Source of the DNA: Bacillota bacterium
GTDB lineage: Bacteria; Bacillota; Clostridia; Clostridiales; Clostridiaceae
Assembly: GCA_021781745.1 (NCBI GenBank)
Contig: JAJXWH010000004.1
Span: 1-64,000, forward strand
Length of the DNA stretch: 64,000 nt
Reading direction: 5' to 3'
Part shown: piece by piece, positions 51,948-61,652 of the stretch
Numbering within the stretch: position 1 is the stretch's first letter
How the letters are laid out: each line of letters opens with the position of its first letter
The notes under the pieces: generated by a model
Databases searched by the model: none
The model's input: the letters and a program-made list of their open reading frames with translations, nothing else
Told to the model about the DNA's origin: nothing
Made by a program: the position numbers and the translations under genes

Positions 51948-52469
51948 ATGTCAAGCGAAAAACATGTTGAAAACTTAATGGCAAGTACAATGGAAAATCT
52001 TAAAGATATGATTGATGTAAATAAAGTTATAGGTGAAGCAATTGAGACTAAAGATGGAACCTACATAGTTCCAGTTTCAAAATTAAGTTTTGGTTTTGTT
52101 TCAGGTGGAAGCGAGTATCAATATGAAAATACAGACATTAGCAGCACAGTTTTTCCTTTTGGAGGAGGTTCAGGTGCAGGTGTTTCAGTAAAGCCAGTTT
52201 CATTTTTAGTTGTTAAATCAGATGGTGTTAGAATGTTACCAATAAACCAAGATAATACTTATGATAGAATCGTAGATACTGTTCCGCAAGTATTTGATAT
52301 GGTAAAAGGTCTTATAAAAGATATGTGTACTAAAAATAAAAATAATTCAAGTGAAAATACTACTAACACTGCTACTACTCAAACTACTTATGCTACAACT
52401 GTTGATGCGACTACAAATTCTGAGAACAATAATGAGGAAATCTTAAATAATCACGAAGATATTATGTAA
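51948..52469 (+). CDS. ytfJ: GerW family sporulation protein (YtfJ)
   Basis: 173 residues. The N-terminal 120 residues match GerW/YtfJ: VENLMASTMENLKDMIDVNK, VGEAIETKDGTYIVPVSKLS-like core, FGGGSGAGVSVKPVSFLVVK. The tail is a low-complexity Asn/Thr stretch. GerW is needed in spores for germination with L-alanine in B. subtilis, and is made under sigma-F/G control. Ribosome-binding site GGGGGATAA; 18 bases after the DUF2953 gene. Shared terminator with scpB. Confidence 0.92.
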   Translation: MSSEKHVENLMASTMENLKDMIDVNKVIGEAIETKDGTYIVPVSKLSFGFVSGGSEYQYENTDISSTVFPFGGGSGAGVSVKPVSFLVVKSDGVRMLPINQDNTYDRIVDTVPQVFDMVKGLIKDMCTKNKNNSSENTTNTATTQTTYATTVDATTNSENNNEEILNNHEDIM

Positions 52470-52489
52470 TTTACTCTAACTCTTAGAAT

Positions 52490-52539
52490 AAAAGAGAAAT
52501 AGTTTACCTGATTTTATCTAAATAAACTATTTCTCTTTT
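52490..52539. terminator. bidirectional terminator between ytfJ and scpB
   Basis: A 17-bp stem (52490-52506 with 52523-52539) with AAAAGAGAAATAGTTTA as left arm gives T-tracts on both strands and separates two convergent genes. Confidence 0.92.
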
Positions 52540-52564
52540 AATTAGTTATGAATTTTACATATTA

Positions 52565-53173
52565 CTATTCTGTTTCCAATTCTTTTTCTTTTATATCTTC
52601 ATCTTGTAATTCTTCTTGTCCAAATAAATCCAAGGAAGGAAGATCCTTTAAATCCCTTAATTCAAATTGTCTTAAAAATTCATCTGTTGTACCATATAAA
52701 ATTGGGCGGCCTGGTACATCAAGTCTTCCAACTTCTTTTATAAGTTCTTTTTCTATAAGTCTTTGTATAGCGCTCTCCGATTTAACTCCCCGAATTTCAT
52801 CAATATCTATTCTAGTTATCGGTTGTTTATAAGCTATTATTGCTAAGCTTTCTATGGAAGCCTGTGATAAGGACTGTCTCTTATTTTTTTTCAAAAGCTT
52901 TTGAATATAATCAGAATTTTCTGCTTTAGTAACTAGCTGATAACTTCCTTTAATACAAATTATTTTTATTCCTCTACTTGAAATTTCATATTCCTCCATC
53001 ATTTCTTGAATAATTATTTCAAGAAGCTTTGGCTTTTCTTCAATATGAGTTACCAAATCTTGCAAGTTTAAAGGTTCTCCACTTGCAAATAATACAGATT
53101 CAATTATTGATTTTATAGAATTCTTTTTTGAGTCATCCATAAATGGAATTTGAATTCCTTTATCTTTATTCAT
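52565..53173 (-). CDS. scpB: segregation and condensation protein B
   Basis: 202 residues from the ATG at 53173 (GAGGAGA upstream). Two winged-helix domains with SIIESVLFASGEPLNLQDLV near 15 and LSQASIESLAIIAYKQPITR near 95, then GRPILYGTTDEFLRQF. The acidic tail is normal. With ScpA and Smc it forms the condensin that organises the chromosome. It overlaps the end of scpA by 8 bases. Confidence 0.97.
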   Translation of the reverse strand: MNKDKGIQIPFMDDSKKNSIKSIIESVLFASGEPLNLQDLVTHIEEKPKLLEIIIQEMMEEYEISSRGIKIICIKGSYQLVTKAENSDYIQKLLKKNKRQSLSQASIESLAIIAYKQPITRIDIDEIRGVKSESAIQRLIEKELIKEVGRLDVPGRPILYGTTDEFLRQFELRDLKDLPSLDLFGQEELQDEDIKEKELETE

Positions 53174-53912
53174 CTTCTGTTCTCCTCTCAATTAATATGT
53201 TTGTAAAATTATCACTTTGATAAACCCTGACCATTCTTTGCTTAATCATTTCAAGTAAAGCCAAAAATGTTACAACACATTCTAATTTGCACTCGCAATT
53301 TTGTATAATATCAGAAAAACTATTAACATTTTCATTTTTTAGCTTGTCCATGATGTATTCTAATTTATCTTCTATTTTATATTTATCTACATATATTTTT
53401 TTTTGAATTACATTATTTCTATTTTGCTTATTATTATAAATCTCCAATAAATTATTATAAATATTATACAATTCTATAAGACTTATATTTTTAAACAAAT
53501 CTTGTTTAATATTTTCTTCTTTCTTCTCTTCTATTACCTCTGGTTTTTTTCCATATACTTCACCAGCACTAATATACCTTTCTTTAAAGAATGCAGAAAC
53601 ACCTTTTATTTTCCTATAAACAATAAGTTTTTCTAAAAGATTTTTTTCTTCATCCTCTTCGTTTTCATCTTCTTTCTTAGATCTTGGTAACAAATGCTTA
53701 GACTTAATTTCTATTAAAGTAGCAGCAACTACTATAAATTCAGAAGTAATTTCTAAATCCATTTGTTTCATTTCATTTAAGTAATTTAAATACTGATTCG
53801 TTATTTCAAATATTTTCACATTATATATACTCATTTGATTTTTTTTTATCAAATGTAGTAACAAATCAAAGGGTCCTTCAAAATCATTAATTTTAATTCT
53901 TGGAAGTTCCAT
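53166..53912 (-). CDS. scpA: segregation and condensation protein A
   Basis: 248 residues of the kleisin family: IKINDFEGPFDLLLHLIKKN at the start (Smc-neck binding), KQMDLEITSEFIVVAATLIE with KHLLPRSKKEDE, an acidic linker and the C-terminal winged helix (LECVVTFLALLEMIKQRMVR). It bridges the Smc heads with ScpB. ATG at 53912; GGAGG lies 13 bases upstream. The scpAB pair follows the longer carboxypeptidase gene by 250 bases. Confidence 0.97.
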   Translation of the reverse strand: MELPRIKINDFEGPFDLLLHLIKKNQMSIYNVKIFEITNQYLNYLNEMKQMDLEITSEFIVVAATLIEIKSKHLLPRSKKEDENEEDEEKNLLEKLIVYRKIKGVSAFFKERYISAGEVYGKKPEVIEEKKEENIKQDLFKNISLIELYNIYNNLLEIYNNKQNRNNVIQKKIYVDKYKIEDKLEYIMDKLKNENVNSFSDIIQNCECKLECVVTFLALLEMIKQRMVRVYQSDNFTNILIERRTEDE

Positions 53913-54052
53913 AAATTAATTTTATACCTCCGCTAATTTAATTCATTCGCACTATTATGCTGTCTATTTACTTCAATATATATAATACCAATATATATAA
54001 ATCAAAACAAGAATGTTTATTTCATCTTACAAAATTCTTCGTTTCCAGTTAA

Positions 54053-54103
54053 AATAAATATAGCCTAATAAAGAAGATTTTATCTTAATTATTAAGCTAT
54101 ATT
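54053..54103 (-). terminator. terminator of the DacF-type gene
   Basis: AATATAGCTTAATAA-type arms (54057-54071 with 54089-54103) with TATTTTAAC following on the minus strand, about 60 bases past the stop at 54162. Confidence 0.75.
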
Positions 54104-54161
54104 TTATGTTATATTTGTGATTTTCAGAAATAAAACTATATATTAATGATTAGTAAATTAC

Positions 54162-55352
54162 CTAAACACCTTTTTCGAATAGGTTTTTAATATTATATTT
54201 GATATTGTCAAATATATTACCTTTCTTAATATCTCGATCACAATAAATTTCTACTTCTCCAACCTTTTCATCACCTAAATAAACTTCATACTTACCAACT
54301 ATGTCACCAGCTTTATATTCTTTTTTCAACTCATCGATGACGATTTTCTTTTCTAATTCTTTATTCTCTCCTTTTGGCAGTATAACAACTAGATCATCTT
54401 TTGCTATTGCATTGAAGAATTTGTCTGTTTGCTCATCCATATATACTTTATCTATTTCTTGATCTTTTGATATAAGTTTTTTACCTTCATACTTTGAGAA
54501 TCCATGGTTAAGCAACACTCCTGCATCACGATTTCTTATTTTGTAAGTTGGAGCTCCCATGATTACAGATAACATTCTAACTCCATTTCTTGTTGCTGTA
54601 GCACTTATACAATACTTAGCCTCATCTGTAAATCCTGTCTTCAATCCATCGCATCCTTCAAAAAATCTAACTAACTTATTATGATTTACAAGCTCTATTG
54701 GAGATTTTCTTCCCTCGGATATTGTTTCCATATAAGTACCTGTGTATTTTAAAACTTTTGGATGTTTTAGCAATTCTCGAGACATTATAGCAATATCCTT
54801 TGCTGTAGATAGGTGCCCTTCTGCTGGCAAACCATTGCAGTTTTTAAATGTTGAATTGCTCATTCCTAATTCTTGTGCTCTCTTATTCATCATGCCAACA
54901 AAATCTTGTTCTGTACCTCCTAGATATTCAGCAAGAGCAACTGCAGCATCATTTCCTGAAGCTATGGCCACTCCTTTTAAAAGTTCTTCAACAGTTCTTA
55001 TTTCTCCTGTATCTAGCAGCATTGTACTTCCGCCCATTTTTTTAGCATTTTCACTACATGTTACTTTATCATCTAATTTAATTTTACCGTTATCAACTGC
55101 CTCCATAGTAAGTAACATAGTCATAATCTTAGTCACAGATGCAGGTGCAAATTTTTCATTTGCATTTTTTTCATATAGTATTTTTCCGCTCATAGGTTCC
55201 ATTAATAAAGCTGATCTAGCTTCAATATTGGTTCCATCTGATTTAGCTTTTTCATCTCCCTCTACAGCACTTGCTAAGTTAATCGGTATAAGTAATATTG
55301 CAAAAATACATATTAAAGTAAATGATAAAATTCTTTTCATATTATTTTTCAT
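54162..55352 (-). CDS. dacF: D-alanyl-D-alanine carboxypeptidase, DacF type
   Basis: 396 residues from the ATG at 55352, preceded by AAAGGAGG; the 24-codon extension is less likely. Signal peptide, S11 domain with APASVTKIMTML (SxxK), AIASGNDAAVALAE (SGN) and GLKTGFTDEAKYC (KTG), then a PBP5_C beta domain (about 290-380) and a short amphipathic end that may bind the membrane. It trims stem peptides and so sets cross-linking. It is the second such gene within 5 kb. Confidence 0.92.
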   Translation of the reverse strand: MKNNMKRILSFTLICIFAILLIPINLASAVEGDEKAKSDGTNIEARSALLMEPMSGKILYEKNANEKFAPASVTKIMTMLLTMEAVDNGKIKLDDKVTCSENAKKMGGSTMLLDTGEIRTVEELLKGVAIASGNDAAVALAEYLGGTEQDFVGMMNKRAQELGMSNSTFKNCNGLPAEGHLSTAKDIAIMSRELLKHPKVLKYTGTYMETISEGRKSPIELVNHNKLVRFFEGCDGLKTGFTDEAKYCISATATRNGVRMLSVIMGAPTYKIRNRDAGVLLNHGFSKYEGKKLISKDQEIDKVYMDEQTDKFFNAIAKDDLVVILPKGENKELEKKIVIDELKKEYKAGDIVGKYEVYLGDEKVGEVEIYCDRDIKKGNIFDNIKYNIKNLFEKGV

Positions 55353-55516
55353 TTTACTGCCTCCTTTCAAAATTAGTGTTACCATAAGAACAAATAATAT
55401 TACAGGTAATCCAAAATTCCTCAAGGATTTGACAGGAAATTTACATAATATTTGATTGAATATTCCATTTCAACGTCTTTCTTTAATGCAAAACATTAAG
55501 CTTTGCTTATTTATGA

Positions 55517-57709
55517 TTATTTTTTATCAAAGTTTAGGTTATTTAAAAGTGCAGCAAATGGATTTTCATTAAATTCCTCTGCTTCTTTTTTCATCTTCTT
55601 CATATAATTATTTACTTCTCTCTTATCGACTTTTCCACTACTTTCAAATCGCTTTTTAAATTGAGAAGCCTTTTCTCTAAAATTACAGTTGCTTCCAGGG
55701 CATACATAAATAGCTCCTTCACCATGTCCTCTAAGTTCTAATTTCTTTTTGCATTCAGGACATCTTGCATTTGTAGCTCTTGCTACACTTTCTCTATATC
55801 CACATTCTCTATCTTGACAAACATTCATTACACCATTCTTGCCTTTTACTTCTAAGAGATATTTTCCACAGTTAGGACATTTCTTTCCTGTTTTATTGTC
55901 ATGAACAAATTTTGTACTACCACCTTTAACATCTTCTACAAGTGCAATAGCATAATTTCTCATTTCTCTAATAAATTCGTGGTCGCTTGACTTCCCTTTT
56001 GCAATTTCATCTAATCTCTTTTCCCACTTTGCTGTTAGTAATGGTGACTTTAATTCTTTAGGAACTAATTCAATTAACTGCTTTCCTTTAGAGGTTGGAA
56101 CTATATCCTTTCCTTGTTTTTCAATGACAAAGGAGTTAAATAATTTTTCTATTATATCTGCTCTAGTGGCAACAGTACCAAGACCACCAGTTTCACCTAA
56201 TGTCTTAGCTGCATCCTTGCCTACATTCACATACTTATGGGGATTTTCCATAGCTGATAATAATGTTCCTTCATTAAATCTTGCTGGAGGGCTGGTTTGA
56301 CCTTTATTTAATTTAACATCATCTACTTTAAATTTATGTCCCTTATTAACCTTTGGCAATACTTGTTCCTTAATATCATCATCAGAAGAATCATCTTCAA
56401 CTTTATCATAAAGCTTTTTCCAACCTTTAGACGTAATTACTTTACCTTTAGCTAGGAATCTTTCATCCTTAATTTTTCCTTCAATAGTAGTGTGTATATA
56501 TTCAAAAGGTGGGAGCATTACACTTAAGAACCTCTTAACTACTAAATCATAAATTTTTCTTTCTTCTGAACTTAAAACAGCTAAGTTAGGTCTTTGCTCT
56601 GTTGGTATAATAGCATGGTGGTCACTTACCTTCGAATCATCCACAAATCCTTTATGACCATTAATTTTCCCTTTTAACAGTTCATCTGCAACAATTCTAT
56701 ATTCACCAATAGAAATGGCTCTTAATCGTTCTGGAATTGTACCAACAATATCTTTAGTAATATATCTTGAATCTGTACGTGGATAAGTTAATATCTTATA
56801 ATTTTCATATAATCTTTGCATTATTCCTAGTGTCTGTTTTGCTGAGTATCCCCATATTTTATTAGCATCTCTTTGCAGTTCAGTCAAATCATAAAGTGCT
56901 GGTGAAAATTTCTTTTTACTCACTTCACTTATGTTTACTATTTCACCCTCTGAGCCCTTAACTTTGGTTACAATTTTGTTCGCAAATTCTTCTTCAAAAA
57001 TTCTAGAATTATTATCTTTATTTACCCATGAAAGATTAAATTCTTTAGTCTTTGCGTTAATAGTAAAATAAGTTTTCGGTTTAAAATTCTTAATTTCTTC
57101 TTCTCTTTCAACTATCATTGATAATGTCGCTGATTGAACGCGTCCTGCAGATAATTGGGCATTATATTTACATGTTAATGCTCTAGTTACATTTAAACCA
57201 ATAAGCCAATCTGCCTCAGCTCTGCAGACAGCAGCTTTGTATAAACTTTCATATTCAGATCCAGGCTTAAGATTTTTAAATCCATCTAAAATTGCTTTAT
57301 CTGTTTGAGATGATATCCATAATCTCTTAAGAGGCTTTTTTACACCTGCTTTTTCTATAATCCACCTAGCAACTAATTCTCCTTCTCTTCCAGCATCAGT
57401 TGCTATAACAATTTCATTTACATCATCACGCAGCATTTGCTTTTTAACTTCATTATACTGTTTGCCTGTTTTTTTAAGAACAGTTAGTTTCATATGCTTA
57501 GGCAACATTGGAAGAGTGTCCATGCTCCACGTTTTATACTTTATATCATATCCTTCTGGATCCATAAGTCCTACTAAATGTCCCATTGCCCAAGTTACTA
57601 TGTATTTATTACCTTCTATAAATGAACCTTTATTTTGTGAACATTTTAAAACCTTTGCTAAATCTCTGCCAACACTTGGCTTTTCTGCTAATATAAGAGT
57701 TTTACTCAT
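55517..57709 (-). CDS. topB: DNA topoisomerase III
   Basis: 730 residues. Toprim domain at 1-145 (LILAEKPSVGRDLAKVLKCS; IATDAGREGELVARWI), catalytic Tyr in ILTYPRTDSRYIT near 313, and the TopoIA fold up to about 600 (LSAGRVQSATLSMIVEREEE). The end holds two zinc-ribbon motifs (CPNCGKYLLEV...CQDREC; CPECKKKLELR...CPGSNC). Type IA enzyme that decatenates and relaxes negative supercoils. ATG with AGAGGG. No conjugative genes nearby, so it looks chromosomal. Confidence 0.96.
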   Translation of the reverse strand: MSKTLILAEKPSVGRDLAKVLKCSQNKGSFIEGNKYIVTWAMGHLVGLMDPEGYDIKYKTWSMDTLPMLPKHMKLTVLKKTGKQYNEVKKQMLRDDVNEIVIATDAGREGELVARWIIEKAGVKKPLKRLWISSQTDKAILDGFKNLKPGSEYESLYKAAVCRAEADWLIGLNVTRALTCKYNAQLSAGRVQSATLSMIVEREEEIKNFKPKTYFTINAKTKEFNLSWVNKDNNSRIFEEEFANKIVTKVKGSEGEIVNISEVSKKKFSPALYDLTELQRDANKIWGYSAKQTLGIMQRLYENYKILTYPRTDSRYITKDIVGTIPERLRAISIGEYRIVADELLKGKINGHKGFVDDSKVSDHHAIIPTEQRPNLAVLSSEERKIYDLVVKRFLSVMLPPFEYIHTTIEGKIKDERFLAKGKVITSKGWKKLYDKVEDDSSDDDIKEQVLPKVNKGHKFKVDDVKLNKGQTSPPARFNEGTLLSAMENPHKYVNVGKDAAKTLGETGGLGTVATRADIIEKLFNSFVIEKQGKDIVPTSKGKQLIELVPKELKSPLLTAKWEKRLDEIAKGKSSDHEFIREMRNYAIALVEDVKGGSTKFVHDNKTGKKCPNCGKYLLEVKGKNGVMNVCQDRECGYRESVARATNARCPECKKKLELRGHGEGAIYVCPGSNCNFREKASQFKKRFESSGKVDKREVNNYMKKMKKEAEEFNENPFAALLNNLNFDKK

Positions 57710-57814
57710 TTGATTTTTTTCCCTCTTTCAGATGACATCAAAGTCAATTTATATTTTTGATTATATTTATTCATTATATCATATAAATTTATGGTTATAT
57801 TCCAAATCAATTAA

Positions 57815-57855
57815 ATAAATAAAGAGTTACCATTAAAACACTAAATAGTAACTCT
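57815..57855 (-). terminator. terminator of the 148-residue membrane-protein gene
   Basis: AGAGTTAC (57823-57830) pairs with GTAACTCT (57848-57855), with ATT/AAT continuing inside, followed on the minus strand by TTATTTATT. It lies 13 bases past the stop. Confidence 0.8.
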
Positions 57856-57868
57856 CTATATTTTATAT

Positions 57869-58315
57869 TTATTTTCTAATATACTTTAATTTTCTTATTC
57901 CAAACAAATATTTTTTAATTTCTTCTTTATCTTCCAGCTTAAAAAATATTTTCTTTATACCTGAACTAGTTTTAAAACTAACTACATATTTATTATTTTG
58001 TTCATCTAAAGAATAATTCAAAATTTTTTCCCAGGCAGTAACATATGAATTAAATAAGAATCCATTTTCTACTATACCATTCTTATTTCCAACAAATACA
58101 AGGGGAAGTAATATTAATATAACTATTATATCTTCTAATTTAAAGCCATTTAATATATATGTATAGATAAGAAACATAATGATGGCAACTGTTGTTAACA
58201 TTTTGTATTTATTCCTGCTACCAGCAAAGATAAGTTTTGTTCTCATATCTCTTATAATGAGAACCACAGCCACAATAAAAATTAATATCATTATTATTAT
58301 GTTTATATTCTCCAA
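57869..58315 (-). CDS. hypothetical membrane protein with PH-like C-terminal part
   Basis: 148 residues, TTG start with AAGGAGTGG upstream. Three membrane helices (about 5-22, 37-55, 60-76), then a soluble domain (NSYVTAWEKILNYSLDEQNN; KYVVSFKTSSGIKKIFFKLE) resembling the DUF5673-type C-terminal domain. A 40-codon gene just upstream resembles only its last strand-helix unit. Cytoplasmic domain behind a membrane anchor; function unknown. Confidence 0.65.
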   Translation of the reverse strand: MENINIIIMILIFIVAVVLIIRDMRTKLIFAGSRNKYKMLTTVAIIMFLIYTYILNGFKLEDIIVILILLPLVFVGNKNGIVENGFLFNSYVTAWEKILNYSLDEQNNKYVVSFKTSSGIKKIFFKLEDKEEIKKYLFGIRKLKYIRK

Positions 58316-58328
58316 TTTTATCCACTCC

Positions 58329-58451
58329 TTATTTCTTCAATCCTTTTTCTCTTTTTATTTTTTGTATATAATCCCTTAATTGATTTTCATCTTCTTTCTT
58401 AAAGATTAATCTTCTCTTTATGTTTTTATTTAAATAAAAAGTAATATTCAT
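58329..58451 (-). CDS. 40-residue protein resembling the C-terminus of its neighbour
   Basis: ATG with AAGGAAGG upstream opens 40 codons (MNITFYLNKNIKRRLIFKKE and on to GLKK). It aligns without gaps with the last 35 residues of the following membrane protein (VSFKTSSGIKKIFFKLEDKE...): shared pattern of strand, I/KK-R/K, F-K, then a helix ending in basic residues. It ends 13 bases before that gene's TTG. Either a partial tandem duplicate or a small partner protein. Confidence 0.5.
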   Translation of the reverse strand: MNITFYLNKNIKRRLIFKKEDENQLRDYIQKIKREKGLKK

Positions 58452-58785
58452 GTTTATTAAATTCCTTCCTTCTTTGTCATTTTACTTATATAAATTGTTT
58501 TTAATTGAAATACCAATTTTAGCATCTTATTATAGCATATTTTGCTATATTTTTCTTCAAAAATTTTATTATGTTAATCCTATATTTTTATAAACACATA
58601 GTATTGCATAACAGAGTTAATATAGTCATGATTTTAATTGTTGATGCGCGATTACTTATGTTAAACATACATATATTATTCTATTTATATTATATAGTGT
58701 GTATATATAAAGTATATCTAAGTATGTATGGATATTTATTGCTATAATTTATGTTCGAATATTAATTTCATTAAGGAGGCATTTT
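58452..58785. other. AT-rich divergent promoter region
   Basis: About 330 bases with TA-rich runs (near 58670-58730, TATATATAAAGTATA) but no defined hairpin or RNA motif. Confidence 0.4.
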
Positions 58786-59289
58786 ATGAGAACTAAAACT
58801 TGGACAACAAAAATTGATAATATAACATATAACATAAAATATACCAAATACTTTCTAAAAAAAGAACTATTAGTTAATAATAAGCCTATTAAACTCCAAA
58901 GATCAAATACTTTTGGAATAACACGAGAAACAATATTCAATTTAGGAAATAAAACTGCCATTTTAGTAAATATTGATAATGATTGTGATATTTCAATTGA
59001 TGGTTTTTATTTAGATTCCGGAGAAAAATATATAGAAGTTAAAAATATGCCTATCTGGAACTTAATTTTTTTAGGATTGATTTTACCTATATTTATACTT
59101 TCTCAAGGAAATATATGTTCTGGACTTTATACCCTCATTTGCTTTTACTTTCTAATAAGAGTAAGTATTGAACCATCTTTTAATTTGAAAAAACGAATTA
59201 TTTTTTGCTCATTTATTACTATTTTTATGCACTTATTCTTTTGGGGCGTTTTGTTTTTATTACTTTCTCAGTTAAAAATTCTATACTAA
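58786..59289 (+). CDS. hypothetical membrane protein, 167 residues
   Basis: ATG with AAGGAGGC. The N-terminal 85 residues are soluble and beta-rich (TWTTKIDNITYNIKYTKYFL; TAILVNIDNDCDISIDGFYL), and the rest forms three membrane helices (about 90-107, 112-128, 138-160). No family recognised. The strand-rich part may be a small sensor or binding domain on the cytoplasmic side. Single gene. Confidence 0.65.
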   Translation: MRTKTWTTKIDNITYNIKYTKYFLKKELLVNNKPIKLQRSNTFGITRETIFNLGNKTAILVNIDNDCDISIDGFYLDSGEKYIEVKNMPIWNLIFLGLILPIFILSQGNICSGLYTLICFYFLIRVSIEPSFNLKKRIIFCSFITIFMHLFFWGVLFLLLSQLKILY

Positions 59290-59421
59290 GTTATAACTTA
59301 CATTTATTCTTGTCATGATGTATTTATCTTAGAAATTATATATTTGATGCAAAATTTTTTTTTAATTAATTTCAGCAAATAGGACATACTATATATGATA
59401 AAAATAAAAGGAGATGATTCT

Positions 59422-59577
59422 ATGGAAAACAATAACAATAAAGATTATTCTAAAAGTAACTATTTAAGAAATGGAAGTAAAACACAAAACCAATATGGAA
59501 AAAGCAGTTTTAACACAACAATAAAAAGACCTGGTAGAAATGAAAGTGGCCTTGAAGCAGAAAGAAGAGGTTTTTAA
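59422..59577 (+). CDS. small polar protein, 51 residues
   Basis: ATG at 59422 with AAAGGAGATG upstream; the nine-codon extension lacks a site. Very polar, Asn/Ser/Lys-rich (MENNNNKDYSKSNYLRNGSK), with a basic C-terminus (RPGRNESGLEAERRGF). Likely unfolded in solution. It is not an alpha/beta-type SASP: no GPR cleavage motif. Size and composition would suit a minor spore protein, but this is a guess. Hairpin terminator follows. Confidence 0.6.
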   Translation: MENNNNKDYSKSNYLRNGSKTQNQYGKSSFNTTIKRPGRNESGLEAERRGF

Positions 59578-59596
59578 GTAAATTAAAATATATAAA

Positions 59597-59643
59597 AAAG
59601 AGTTTACTTATAGAGCATATATATTCTATAAGTAAATCTCTTT
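59597..59643. terminator. hairpin terminator between convergent small genes
   Basis: Long stem (59597-59614 with 59625-59643, arms AAAGAGTTTACTTATAGA and its complement) between the stops at 59577 and 59697. Confidence 0.85.
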
Positions 59644-59696
59644 ATTTCCAAATAAGTATTTTAAAAACATTAACAATTTTAAAGCAACAATTTTAA

Positions 59697-59945
59697 CTAT
59701 GGAGCTATATTATAATCGTCCAGTAAACCTAATATTTTTTTTACAGCATTTTTAGCATCTTTGGGAAGCTTGTCTAAAGCAGCTTGTTTTTGAGACTCAT
59801 CATTTAACTGCGCTATTTGTATTACTTTTTGCTGAAGACCTGGTATTTTATTCAATTCTGTTACAGCTTTATTAAATTTATTGGCAAAATCCGGATCTTG
59901 CTGCATTTTTTGTTGAACCATAATAATCAATTGAAAAGGATTCAC
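59697..59945 (-). CDS. hypothetical protein, 82 residues
   Basis: GTG start with AGGAGGG at ideal spacing. All-helical and Gln/Lys-rich (MNPFQLIIMVQQKMQQDPDF; ELNKIPGLQQKVIQIAQLND; LPKDAKNAVKKILGLLDDYN). It resembles small helical proteins of phage or sporulation context but I cannot name the family. Monocistronic between two terminators. Confidence 0.65.
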   Translation of the reverse strand: MNPFQLIIMVQQKMQQDPDFANKFNKAVTELNKIPGLQQKVIQIAQLNDESQKQAALDKLPKDAKNAVKKILGLLDDYNIAP

Positions 59946-60048
59946 TTATATAACCCTCCTGTATATCCTTTTTACTTGATATTATTTTATTCAAATATAG
60001 ATTAAGTGTGCACCTTATATATAGAATTTGTAAAACACTTATTTATAA

Positions 60049-60082
60049 GTAAAGAGGCTTCATCTTAATTAATTAAGCCTCT
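60049..60082 (-). terminator. terminator of glyA
   Basis: AAGAGGCTT (60052-60060) pairs with AAGCCTCTT (60075-60083), followed on the minus strand by TACTTAT. It starts 10 bases past the glyA stop. Confidence 0.85.
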
Positions 60083-60092
60083 TATTATTAAA

Positions 60093-61328
60093 TTATTTAT
60101 ATAGTGGATGTTTATCGCATAAAGCTTCTACACTAGCTTTAAGTGATAATAAATCTCCATCTCTATTGTCTACTGCCTCACCGATAATCGCTGCAATTTC
60201 AGCCATATCTTCCTTCACGAAACCTCTAGTTGTAATTGCTGCCGTACCAATTCTAATTCCAGAAGTTACAAATGGACTTCTAGTTTCGTTAGGTACTGTA
60301 TTTTTATTAACTGTTATTCCTACAGAATCTAATAAAGCTTCTGCTTCTTTTCCAGTTATGTTTTTATTATTTAAATCAACTAAAAATACATGGTTATCTG
60401 TTCCACCAGAAACTATTTTAAATCCTTTAGCTATTAATTGATTTGCAAGTTCTTTACAGTTCTCAACAACATTTTCACCATATGTTTTAAAACTTGGATC
60501 TAAAGCTTCTTTAAAACATACAGCTTTTGCAGCAATAATATGTTCTAAAGGACCGCCTTGTATTCCAGGGAATATATTCTTGTTTAAAATTTGTGCATAT
60601 TTTTCTTTGCAAAGAATTAATCCACCTCTAGGACCTCTTAAAGTTTTATGTGTTGTTGTTGTAACAAAATCAGCATATGGTACTGGTGATGGATGAACAC
60701 CAGCTGCAACAAGTCCTGCTATGTGAGCCATATCTACCATTAATAGCGCTCCAACTTCATCAGCTATTTCCTTAAATTTTGGAAAATCTAAAGTTCTTCC
60801 ATATGCACTAGCACCAGCAACTATAAGCTTAGGCTTATTTTCTATTGCAAGTTTTCTTACATGTTCATAATCAATCATTTCAGTTTCTTTGTCAACTCCG
60901 TAAGATACAAAGTTAAACAATTTTCCAGAAAAATTAACTGGAGATCCGTGAGTCAAGTGTCCTCCATGACTTAAATCCATACCTAAAACAGTATCGCCAG
61001 GTTCTAATACTGCAAAGTATACAGCCATGTTTGCTTGTGATCCTGAATGAGGTTGAACATTTGCATGTTCAGCACCAAATAATTCTTTAGCTCTATCAAT
61101 AGCAATTTGTTCTATTTCATCGACTACGTGACAACCACCATAATATCTTTTATTAGGATATCCTTCAGCATATTTATTAGTTAAGTAAGACCCCATAGCT
61201 TCCATAACAGCTGGACTTACGATATTTTCTGAAGCTATTAGTTCTATTCCTTTTTGTTGTCTAACTAATTCTTTTTGAATTAAATCATAAATTTCTTTGT
61301 CTTCTCTTTGTATATTTTCAAAATTCAT
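60093..61328 (-). CDS. glyA: serine hydroxymethyltransferase
   Basis: 411 residues, standard length. PLP enzyme that interconverts serine and glycine with tetrahydrofolate. PLP-Lys motif [14 protein letters not shown] near 224-237; also [36 protein letters not shown] and the PLP-binding [15 protein letters not shown] with GGGGTGAT. It is divergent from the serine/threonine exporter genes, a metabolic link. No T-box or glycine riboswitch is seen upstream. Confidence 0.97.
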   Translation of the reverse strand: MNFENIQREDKEIYDLIQKELVRQQKGIELIASENIVSPAVMEAMGSYLTNKYAEGYPNKRYYGGCHVVDEIEQIAIDRAKELFGAEHANVQPHSGSQANMAVYFAVLEPGDTVLGMDLSHGGHLTHGSPVNFSGKLFNFVSYGVDKETEMIDYEHVRKLAIENKPKLIVAGASAYGRTLDFPKFKEIADEVGALLMVDMAHIAGLVAAGVHPSPVPYADFVTTTTHKTLRGPRGGLILCKEKYAQILNKNIFPGIQGGPLEHIIAAKAVCFKEALDPSFKTYGENVVENCKELANQLIAKGFKIVSGGTDNHVFLVDLNNKNITGKEAEALLDSVGITVNKNTVPNETRSPFVTSGIRIGTAAITTRGFVKEDMAEIAAIIGEAVDNRDGDLLSLKASVEALCDKHPLYK

Positions 61329-61652
61329 CTTTCATTATCACCCCAATATAATATTTGCTCTCAAGGGTTAAGAGTTTATAACTCCAACCAAAAGCTGTAC
61401 TTATATTCAAATTATATGATTTGTTGCTATATTAATCAACTATTTTTTAATATTTTATATTAAGTATAGTAAAATTTGTTACATATTTAGTATATTTATT
61501 ATTGCCAAATTTTCTTTATCAGCATATTTATTGTTTAATTATATTATATATCAGTTAAACATAATATATTAAATTAATTTACTTATATTAGATTTTTGTA
61601 TAATATGCTATAATTCTTTTGTTATAAAAAATATATTTGGAGAAGAGATTAT
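61329..61652. other. AT-rich divergent region between glyA and exporter
   Basis: About 320 bases without visible gene or conserved RNA. It should hold both promoters; TATAAT near 61598-61603 (plus strand) is a fair -10 for the exporter. Confidence 0.4.

Noticed and set aside
54742-55455. 237-residue frame opposite the DacF-type gene
   Set aside because: Antisense shadow; the minus strand carries all three penicillin-binding motifs in order.
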